Positions 29,601 to 40,800 of a stretch of 64,000 bases of DNA are shown here, piece by piece; the stretch's first letter is position 1, and each line of letters opens with the position of its first letter. Source of the DNA: Blastomussa wellsi (lineage: Eukaryota; Cnidaria; Anthozoa; Scleractinia; Plerogyridae); the NCBI GenBank assembly GCA_947652115.1, contig OX393572.1:11431587-11495586 (forward strand), in the 5' to 3' direction. Under the pieces are notes generated by a model that did no database searches, was not told the DNA's origin, and saw only the letters and a list, made by a program, of their open reading frames with translations. The position numbers were made by a program, and so were the translations under genes.

Positions 29601-32600
29601 CTCGTTTGCCTGGCGCATGTCCACACAAAGTCTTATCTCCCCTGATGGCTTGGGTGCTACGACAACTGGGCTAGCCCATGTGGTGGGGCCCTCAACCCTC
29701 TCAATGATATCCCCTTCTAACAGTTCGTCAATCTTGGCTTTCACTTTGTCACGAAGTGCAAAAGGAACTCGCCTTAACTTTTGTGCCACAGGTGGTACAT
29801 TGGGGTCAATATGCAGTTTCAGCTCAAAGTCTTTTAGTTTGCCGACTCCCGTAAACACCTTAGGGTATTGAGCTTTAAGCTGGCCGGCAGAGTCACCCTT
29901 GACTTCATTACAATTTCCATCCATGGAACTGACCTGTGGACCGATGTAAAGAACACCCAGCTCCTTTGCAGTAGCATTCCCCAGTATACAACGCCCATAC
30001 TTAACTACCACAAAACTGGAATCTACCTTAGCATTTCCCACTGAAATTTCTGCTTTAAATTGACCAACAACATCAATTTCCTTGCCACCATAGGCAAACA
30101 ATTTCCTTGAACAATGTTCAATGTCCCCTTTGAAACCTGCATTCTTCAAGTCCTGAAAATCATTTTCTCCGATCAAATTGCTCACAGACCCTGAATCAAT
30201 CAAAACTTCTTGAACAATTCCATCAATACTCACATTCATCGTTGGCACGTGACTTGAAGTAGACACCTTGCAAACACCCTCCTCATTTTCCCCCATCACA
30301 GTAAACGCAAAGGCGGGGTTTTCCTCTTCTTGACTGCTATCTGCCACATAATCTTCCACTTGGTTTGTCTGCCTTCGGAACTCCCGCTGGTTACCGCTGG
30401 TTTTCTTTGGACGAAGCTCTCTTCCTTTCTCCGACGAAGTGCGGTTGAGGTTTCTGCAGCACACTGCAAAATGCCCATACAGCGAGCAATTAGAACACTT
30501 CCTGCCTTTTGCTGGACAGCACGGATCCCGAGAGAAATGTCCTGCCTTTCCGCAACTAAAACACGTTTTTCCTGACTGATCGTTTATCTTATCTTCCTTT
30601 CGTCCGACTGCGTTTACGTCCGATGCACCCGCCATGTGCTTCACTTGCTGACCCGCCGCTTCCGAAGCCCTCGTTTTCTCCAAAACTTGTGCTAAAGTGA
30701 TGTTTCTGGTTTCCAGCAGCTTCTTTTTCAACTCCATGTCGGGCAGTTTTTCAATTAACTGATCACGCAGGTTGTCATCGAGAGATTCGCCGAAATTACA
30801 ATGCCTTGCCTGCTGGCGGAGACGCACAACAAATTCATCGACCGATTCGCCATCCATTGGCGCCAACTGCCGGAACACGTGGCGTTCGAACGGAATATTT
30901 TCTTCGGAACGAAAATGATGATCAAGCTTCCTAATACAGACCGCATAGGGGTCTTGATCGCCCGCTGGATTAGGGTCGACAAGATCTTCGAAGATATCTT
31001 GTACCTCCATTCCCGCATAGTGCAGGAGTAGTGAAGTTTTCTTTCTCGTGTTGTCTAAACCTTTTCCTTCGGCGTAACACTCGAACGCCCGTTTCCACTT
31101 CTTCCATTTATTTGCCACTTGTGATGAAGATCCCGATAGATCCAACGTTGGAAGAGCCCTCTCTGCCATTGAGGCAAATCCTCGTCGCCAATGTAGTGTT
31201 TGCGACCGTATTAAAATGACACAAAGTCAAGCAAGAACCGCCATGTTTAATTCTCCTCTCGCCACACTGTGGTTTCCGGATGTAAGCTAGTTCCCAGTAC
31301 ACCACATTCGTGGTATCAAGAATGAAATTAGAGCTTCGTGACAACTGGGGTCTGCCATTTTCTTGCGCTCTTGCTTATACGTATGTAGCCTCCTACGCAG
31401 GCGTTATTAGGGGATTGCGTTACACTTTGTGCAAGTGTAACGCAATCCCCTAATAACGCCTGCGTAGGAGGCTAATGCGTATGTTACCCAAGTTCACATT
31501 ACGAAGATGAGAGACCCTGGGAACGAGGATGATTACGTTTTGTGTATGCTCATTCTTATTGTTGTGCTTATGCTTATGTCATTAAAACTTATTCAAAAAA
31601 GGGTCATTGTTTTAAACTGAAAGGTATGTTGTTTTTATTACAGAAAAGATCAAGGTAACTCCTCAGCCACGTTTGTTGATGTTCCAATCAGCAGCTTGAA
31701 TGTACAGCTACAAGGACACCCCGGAAACGGAGTAGCTTTGCGAAGGAAACGAGCTTCAGACTTAACATGGATTTTGACTGGTCTTGAAGAGTACACGACA
31801 TACGTTGTTCAAGTTCTGTTTTATACTGTTGGTAACAGCGAATACAGCTCCCCTGTGGAAATACAAACGGCTGAAGACGGTAGGAGTGGGATAATAAAGA
31901 AGTACCTTAGTGTTGCCTACTATTCAGCGTTCTTTCTAAATGGCGAAATTGAGTTGGAGCGAAAATTTTAAGCATATTAATAGAAACTTAATCGTTTTTA
32001 TCATTATACAGCCCCTTCCTCACCCCCAACGGGAATCGTTGTCGTCCACAATGGAAGCTCCACGAGTTTATGGATCACATGGTCAGATGTCCCAGATATT
32101 GATCAAAATGGCGTCATAAGAAGTTTTGTGATTGGGTACTGGTTAAAAGATGACTCGGATACAGCTGCCTTTGTTAATGTTTCCAAAAGCAGCGTTGTTA
32201 CACCTGCTAAGAGAAGAAAAAGAGCGTCGGGCACTTCATATAAGTATGTTTTAGAAGGTCTCAGAGTTTGGACAGAGTATTACGTGGTGGTTGCAGCGGT
32301 TACAGTTGGACAGGGACAATTCAGTGAGCCTTACTTGATACGAACCGACGAGGGAGGTAATGTGGAGTGCTTTTAATTTATTGTCAACCTTTTAGGACGC
32401 CCTTAGTCTTGTCACCAGAGGCCGCGAACCTTTTGGTCACGGACTTCCACTCAAATCTGATTTCCCATCAATGGGAAGTGAGCACTCTACGCATGCTCAA
32501 AAAGACGAAACCGGCGACAGATCTTCGACAGATCGTTTAATTTCTCTCGGTGCTGATCAAAAGTATCGCGGGAACGAGAATGAAACGTGCTAGGGAAACA

Positions 32601-34818
32601 ACAACACTGATTTGATTTGTATGCAATTAAATTACGTATTTACAAAATAATTACTGAAAACAATGATTCGTGTGTTTCAAAATAGGCAAGCCTTTTCCAG
32701 GATACAATGTACAAAAAATTCTGATATATGATAACCACCCAGTATCCGCGTAATATGAATTAATTATTTATTTAGACAACATTTTTCATACCACTGAACA
32801 GTTTCACGTAATACCCTGTTGTAGACCAACCTCTCTTATTTCTACAGCCAATTCGAAACTGCTAGAAAACCATGATACTCTTCACAGCTGGAAAAATGCG
32901 TATGTAGCTCATTTGTGGGACCCCGCAATTGCAACCTCGGACTCTGGGGAAACAGGAGTAACGCAATTATTAATTCTGAAGTAGGCCTAAGATACAAGAA
33001 CAATCTGACCAGCCTTACGCAGTTTTTGAACCCTTGTAATGATCAAAATATCTCAGACTGTAATAATATTTTTCACCTAAAATTCTTACCAGAAACGTTT
33101 GTTGAAGTTTGTTTTCTTACACTTATTTATTCCTTCACCAGTCCCCTGTCTGCCACCACAATACGTCACCTACGATGTCCCGGGTATGACAATGCTACTT
33201 GCAAAGTGGAAGCCAGTCCCCGCGCACTGTAAAAATGGAGTGATCCTGGGTTATAGAGTCAAATATCGGCGACTGGACGGCGCTTCCCCTGCTAGGATTG
33301 AAAACACAACAGCTGATGTACTGTATGCCTTTCTTTATGATATGGATATTTATGCTAATTACAGCATTGAAATCTCCGCTTTCACAAGGAAAGGTGACGG
33401 GAATGCCACGTTGGATCTTGCCTTACCGGACACACTTGGTAAGTGATCCGACGCAATGAAAGCGCACGCTTGTGCAAGCGTCCTAGCGTTCCATGCCCGC
33501 GTTTTCATGCGCGCGTCTAATATACACGCTATTGCGTACACACGAGGGCCAGTAAACACACTCTAGTAAAGGCGCGCCAGCACAAGCCTTCTAGTAAACC
33601 AGTACAGTTGCGCTAGTTTACACACACCTCGCATTACTAGCACTACGGCAATTGATTGGTTTAAAAAGCTCGCACCAGTTTCTCAGCCAATCAGAGTTAA
33701 AACCAAGATCAATCGTGACTCGCTCGGGCACATTTTCCCGCGCTTCGAACCGTCTGCATGAATTTGCTTCTAGGTTTGACAGGTTCACTTGTCAGGAGTG
33801 TTTGCGTCCTTATTGATTGGCCAGAGTGATGATTTGCTTTGGTTTTTCATTACTACGCTCAGTGATTGGTTTAAAAATCTCGCGCCACTTTTTCAACCAA
33901 TCAGAAGTAAAACCAAAACCAATCGTGACTTGCGCGTGCACGTTTTCGCGCGCTTTGTGTCGGCTACGCGTATTTACTTCGTAAAACCAAACAAAGCACG
34001 TCAAGCCTTTGCCACGCTGAGACCAGTATGGAGGAGTAAGAACCTCAGCTGTGGTAGGAAACTGACGCTATTCAACAGTTATGTCAAATCAGTTCTCCTG
34101 TACGGGGCAGAAACCTAGAGGCGCACTAAGAACTTGGACCACAAGTTGCAGGTCTTCGTCAACGCCTGTCTCCGTCAGATCTTGCGCATCAGATGGCCAG
34201 AGAACATCTCCAACCAAGAACTCTTGCGAAAACCAGGCAGTAGCCTGACCAGCCGTGACATGGCAAAGAACTCTGCGGGCAGAGCTAAGGACTATCAGCA
34301 TGACCTGGGAGAAGGCACAGAAGGCAGCTCAATATCGATTAAGATTAATGCTCGTATTCAAGGCCCTATGTTCCCGAGGGAACGAAGAGAAATAAGCTAA
34401 GCTAAGAAGTAAAACCAAAACCACTCGTGACTCACGCGTGCACGTTTTCCCGCGCTTTGTGTCTGCTACGTGTAATTACTTTGAGTTTTGATTGGTTCAC
34501 TGGATCGTCTCCTTCCTTTGTGATTGGCCAAAGTGATTGCTTTGGTTTTGGTTCAATGACACTCAGTTGAAACACGCTTTATGATACCCAGCTGAAATGT
34601 GCTCTAGAACACGAAAACTAGTAAACGTGCTGTTATTCTCGCGCAAGCCTGACCATTGCGAATCCTTGGCTTGCACGTGACGTCATGAAATTCTAAAATC
34701 CAAAATTAAAGAGCCACCAAAGATTTTATCCTCATGAGGCAGAAGAGGTGCCAATATTACATCTGTTTACAACTTTTAAGCTCAATAGCATGCTTCGTTA
34801 GGAAACTAGCGCATTTTG

Positions 34819-34849
<31 letters not shown>

Positions 34850-37800
34850 GCTTATGATCGTATTTGTCAAAAAATATATGATTATCTCGGAATTTTTATC
34901 CATTTGAGAAGTACAATCATCAGGGAAAGTGTTTATGTAAATGTTTGTATGTTCAGTACAGTTAATCAGTCGCTTAGATAACCAAAGTAAGTTCCAGATG
35001 TTTACACCATTTCCCGTCTGCTATATTGGTGTACCAAAGTTGTACACAACATGGCGGCTCCATACTGGGCTCAGTAAATTTATGCGCAACATTTCTAAAC
35101 ATATCTGAAGTTTGGAATAACGCATGAACCTTCTATAATATCGCAATTTCTTGACTTCGTCCAACAAATGGTTTTTGATTGAATTTTCTATTGCGTGACA
35201 TTGCAACCCAAGAATATACGCGCGTTTTTAATAGTTCACAGACGCAAGCACTCAACTGCTGTCAGCCCAAGCAATCTTTTTTCACCCTTTTCTGATAATT
35301 TGTTATTGTTTTTATAAAGGACCAAAGAAAACACCGACCAATGTAACAGCTTACAACCACACATCAACCAACTCCATAAACATCACCTGGTTACCTTTTG
35401 ATGACGAGTTCATTCTGGAGAGAATGCTTGGTTACCGCGTCTCCTACCGGGCCGTGAGGGTTGGAGATGAGGAAGTGGAGGAAGGGGATGTGCCAACATT
35501 AAACTTTACAGTTCGTAAGACAACTTTAAACGCTGTTATCGAGGGACTGGACTCGTACACTCGGTACCAGATCAACGTGTCTGGGTTTAGTCGCAGGGGG
35601 GATGGGCCGAGTGCCATCACTGGCGGAGGTATTTCTAAGTCGTTATTCCATTATTTTAAAATGAGACTTGCTGTCTCGTCCTCGTTTACTCCTCATAGTA
35701 CCAGTAAAGTTTAGATCATAGCTAGCAGAGCCGTGCAGTCAAATTCAGTATACATATGATAAGCGTGCACACACAAAATCAGCAGTGCACATTGAACAAC
35801 TGTGCACCTATGTTGCAATTTTGTACGCACGTACGTATTACAGGAATGTTGCCTCCTGTTTAGCGAAACAGCATTCAGTAATTGAAGAGGTTGTTTTACA
35901 GTTGCAATCCTGTTCTTGTCAGAAACATGCCGTTGTCAGAGGCGTCTTGCAACAAACTATCGCATTTTCCCGCCATACGTAGCCATGAGGGATCAACTTA
36001 CTGACAATGTACATTTAACTGTTGCAAACATGACCGGGATGGTGCCAAAGATTCTGGATGATCTTGTGGTCACGTGTTGCCAAACTTGCGCAGCTCACGG
36101 CAAGTCCTATGTGGACTTCATGTACAACGGCACGAATGGTACCGCGAAACAAGACAGCGAAAAAGAGATGAAACTCTTGATAGAGGATCGTAACGATCTG
36201 AGGTGTGTGAAGTATTCCCAACGTCAAAAGTTGAAACTATGGTCACAATTTTCTTGCAATTCAGAATTTTCTATGCAGCTTGTCTCAAAAGACAAAGTTG
36301 CTTATTCTTGTTAGGCTTTTCAGGCTTCTTCTTTCCAGTTTCATAAATTGAAAATTCACTGCGATGATCATTCTTCACTTTCATCCTGACTCGTCCCCAG
36401 TCGTCTCTTATCAAAAAAATAACAAGCGCAGGGAATGATGGGAAGGAGGCAGAAAGGGTCAGAGACGATGTCTCCCGCCTTTCCTCCTTCCCATCATACA
36501 TTGCGTCTTGCTATTTCCTCACAGGAGACGACTGGGGACGTGTCAGACTTTCATAGCAGCAGTTCAAATATGAATTATTTCATATACTTCTCATCGATTA
36601 GAACAGTTGGTGAGCCCATACTTTGGTAGAAAGCTGTAGAAAAACCTGTAGAGGAGGCAGGAAAATTGGGGCGACGAAGCAGCTCTCGTAAGGTTTTACA
36701 TGAATGGCTCGATACCATGCGTGAAAACAATAGAACAAACAACAGGAACAATGCCCCTAGCCCCTAAAACAATAACAACTGCTACCAGTAGAATTACAAG
36801 CTTACGAGAGCTGCTACACCACCGAAAATTGGCGTTCATGCTGGTTGCTCTATTATATTTTGCTGCTACGCCTTGCTACGAGGCCCAAAAAGGGTTCAAA
36901 CAGCTGTCCACTTTTGCTTCAGTTTAGACTCGTGTTCCTTTCCTTAACTTCATTCCTAAAACAGTCTCCTTTTCACACTCAACCTTGGCCTACAGTTTCC
37001 CCGTGTATGGCTGGAAGTGGCAGGAGTTCTACAGTGCTTATTACCGCTATATCCCGTTGGTGGAGTCGCCGGGTGTGGCTTTCATCATAATCGATAAAGA
37101 AGGTCTTAGCCCATCGCAACGCTTGATAAACGAGGTCTTAACAACGTGGCCGTACTGTATTATAACAACGCTGCTCGCTGCTTTGGCTGGGACCGTTATG
37201 TGGATCTTGGTAAGAAAAAACTCTAATGTTTAATGCCTGATGTGAAGTTGATTTGTTTTGAAAATTACGTGCAAAAATGATTTAAGGTCAATATATTATA
37301 AATGCCTCGTTTGCAGGTTTTTCTGTGACTTGAAAATGAGGCGCTTACGTCGCCATACAGGTATGGGTCATGTGTTTTATATTAATGTGAATTTTCTTTT
37401 AATAATTGCCAGGACACAAAGTCCAATCCGGATCAGTTTCCTCGCACATTCCTTCGCGGATCAGGAAATGGCTTTTGGTGGGCGTTCATTTCCATGACAA
37501 CGCTAGGGTGAGTAGTGTGGTAGTATACAAGCAGACTAATTAACATACTATTGTAAGGCATACTTGCGTATCCGGAAGTGACAAGGTTGTTTAAAGTTAA
37601 GGTTTCTTTGCATCGCGTGCCAATGATATCACCTTGGAGATCGTGACAGGTTTCCTGAGATTTCTGATTGGCGCAGCAATCGATGGCACAGGAATGTCGA
37701 TCTTATCTTCTAATGATTAGCCAATGAGCGCAGATGATTTTGCGTTGCGCACGGTTTTCCATTCTTTACGCATGCACGTGCCGTGTTAAGTGCTTTGCGT

Positions 37801-40800
37801 GATGTGTGCATTCGTGTTTGCTGTTGTTTTGCAATACACTCGTGCCACTTTCTCATCCGATGAGAAGTGAAACTAAAATCAGTCGTGCCTCACCCACGGG
37901 CGTTTTCCGGCGCTTTGTGCCGGCCACGTGTATTCGCTTCGATTTTTGATTGGCTCACTGGATTGTCTGTGTGGATTCTAATTGGCCAGAATGTTAATTT
38001 TAAACTCAATCAAAACTCGCTCTAGTCTCATGTAACTGGAACATTACACGAGACATTAGGATGAGTTTGTAGAGTTTTTTGGAATTGCCTCTTGTTGACT
38101 CCATCATCAGGCATTTCGTGTCATCAAGTTTAATATTTTTTTTATTACTACTAGGTACGGTGATAAAGTTCCGAAGGCGAATGTCTCCAAAGCCTTCGCC
38201 ATTTTCTGGATCTTAACTGGTCTCGTAATAATGGGAATACTTAGCGGCGCTCTTACATCCGCAGTTACGACATTCGTGTTTAAAAACGACGTTATGCTGT
38301 ACGGCGCCAAGGTACGACTGTAAGTAATTTTTATAGGTCCAGTATACGGGAGAAGCGTCAAGGACGGTGGCCATAGGGTTAGTGCGCTTGACTCTAGATT
38401 GAGAGGCCAGGTTCCAGCCCTGGCCGGGGCACTACGTTTTGTTCTTAGGAAGAAAACTTCACTCCCACAATGCCTCTCCCTACCGGAGTGTAAAAATGGG
38501 TACCTGTTAATTTTTTCTCCCCCCCCCCCCCCCCCTTCGTAAAATGTTGGAGGTAACCCTGCAGTGGACTAGCATCCTATCTCCAGGCGGAGGAACTGGT
38601 GCTAGTTGTTGATGAAATCCCGCCTCTGAGACGGGACTGAGCCCACGGTGTTCGTGCCAGAAGTTGCTAAGCAACGTGACGTGTTTGCTCGCACGATTAC
38701 TTTCGTTGTATTCGCGAGCTCTCGTGATAGTTTTTGATTGGATAACTTGGAACTCCTGGAGTGCTACAACAAAAATTTGCCATAAGTGGAGTCATGCTAG
38801 CCGAATCCCGTAATAGCTCTCGCCTGATGGGCCACAAGGCTTCAACGCAGACTGCCTTTTTGCAACGCTGCGGGGATATAACAGTTAAGGGAATGAGTAC
38901 CAGTCCAGGGCGAAATTTCTTCATCAAGAATTGCCTGAACCCACGATTTTCATTAAAGAGTCGCTAAGCAACATGATGTGTCTTCGTTGCGTCATGCTTT
39001 CAAGTCCCTAGTACTTCTACGGTGTTAAAGAGGCTAGTCTGAGTAGCCGCCAGCTTGGATTACCGATTGCGAGAGAGCTCGTGGGAAAGTTCTTCTTTAG
39101 TATAACTTGTAAACTTGAATCAAAATTTGCGATTTGTGTGAATCATTTTTTTTTTCTTTTATTAATGATCCCAATAATTAGTTTCTTGCTTTGGCCTCTC
39201 GTAGTGCCATGAAGCCAGCCCTTGTACCATAAAATATGTACTGTGACTAATTTAATGGCATCGGTTTCTTTTTTGTATATCCAAGGTGGCAGCAATTCAA
39301 GACACACCCGAATACAGACTAGCTGTGGCAAGGAATGCCAGAGTGAATGAAGGTACTCTTATAACGTACTTCCCTTATTACCTATTTTTCAAACAGCAAT
39401 ATTGTTCTCGGACCTCAGAACCGCCTCCTTGCTTTGCTAGCCATTTAGATTTCATCGTTTTATGGACTGCGTCAAGAAAAGCATACCTTGCAAACAACAA
39501 ATTTTTCCACGTTCATGTTGCTCGCGCAAGGAAACACGAGCATCAGTAATATGTCCACCACAATAATAATGTGTCCCCGTTTGCTACCGCCTTTAAAAAA
39601 CTGTTATTTTAGGATTGCTTAATTTGAAAGTAATTTTGTACCGTCAGAAAAATGTCTTTAAATATCGTAAAATGGCTCCCTTATAGTTAAACGAGTTTTT
39701 GCACCAAACTGGGTTGATAATGTCAATTGGCCACCGTAAAAAGATTTAAGAGCTGACGTTTCGAGCGTTAGCCCTTCGTCGGAGCAAATCAAGGAATTGT
39801 GCGTCGTGTGTTTTTTTATATACAGAAAGATGGAGCTTCGCTATTGGCTGGTGCCTGGTAACGTGAAAACAACGGAATAAATTAGTTGAATGAAAAGCGT
39901 TCGTTGATACCGTGAGGATTAAGAGTGCCGATTTGAAAAATAAATTTTTGTTCTAGAGTTTTAAGCCAAAGATAGCCTAATTCAGCGTGGTGTGACCTTA
40001 CCTAGCCGTAAGCATACCGTAAGTGACCATAAAATAATTTTGTCCTCCATTTTAGACAAAAGCTACACAACCTTTTCCGAAGTCTATGACGCCCTTATAA
40101 ACGTTGAAGTACAAGGAATGTTAATAGACACATTCGAAGCTGGATACAGGAACGATCAGTTTAAAGACCCGAATATCCGAGTTCACACCATTTTCGATTA
40201 CAAGTCGACTTACGGGATCGTTTTGGCTGGAAACTCCACCAAACTTCTACAATGTTCGAAAGGTTACATGCAAGCGCACAGAGATGAGATGTTTGAACAC
40301 ATTGGACAGTTTGTTCACACAATTACGGTAATTAATATTTATGATAATTGATTGTTATGAGAGTAGGTTAATATAAAGTTTGTTTAGCGCTAATTGCTCT
40401 GCGATGGCTTGAAACCCATCTGCCAACGAAAGAATGAAGGAACGTACGAACAAATGAACGAACGGACGAACAACCAAATGAGGAAAAGCTCGGAACGAAT
40501 CGGAAACAAACGAGCAGAAAAGCAAATGAGCAAATGAAGGAGCGAATGAACGAGCGAGCTAACGAACTTACGAATGACGAGCGAGCGAATGAACGATCGA
40601 ACGAACGGACGAACGAACGATCGATCGATCGATCGAACGATCAAGCAAGCCCGGCCCCACCCTGATTAGTGCTTAACATTTTAGGTGCCTCAGCTCCCTG
40701 TCCCTTCACACGGCACCTCCCAGCTCGGGGTACATTTAACGAGCATGTTTGATTTTAACAGGAAGAACATGTACCTGAGACTGTAGAAGTTTCCTCGGGC

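Larger units (their letters stand above)
26733..31306 (-). mobile_element. Complete Ty3/gypsy LTR retrotransposon
   Basis: The element is 4,574 bp with 115-bp LTRs and a perfect 5-bp target duplication TTCGT (26728-26732 and 31307-31311). It sits in antisense inside the intron that splits FN3 domain 9. On the minus strand the order is 5' LTR, a 13-nt primer-binding site (31178-31190) fully complementary to the 3' end of animal tRNA-Ser(GCU) with CCA, one long gag-pol frame, a purine-rich tract (26848-26863) and the 3' LTR. The LTRs differ at one position out of 115, so the insertion is recent. Its RT and integrase resemble the Mag-like/K02A2.6-like proteins common in marine invertebrates. Confidence 0.95.

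Noticed and set aside
28776..30575. Plus-strand ORFs inside the Ty3 element
   Set aside because: They are shadows of the minus-strand gag-pol frame and have no domain signature.
36523..36629. Acceptor TTTCCTCACAG and open frame as a candidate second S1 exon
   Set aside because: The acceptor lies in the right arm of a foldback element and the frame does not continue the binding-lobe fold. The exon at 36996 fits both phase and fold.
40390..40644. Arg/Ser/Phe-rich minus-strand ORF
   Set aside because: Produced by the GAAC-type tetranucleotide repeat; periodic composition, no gene structure.
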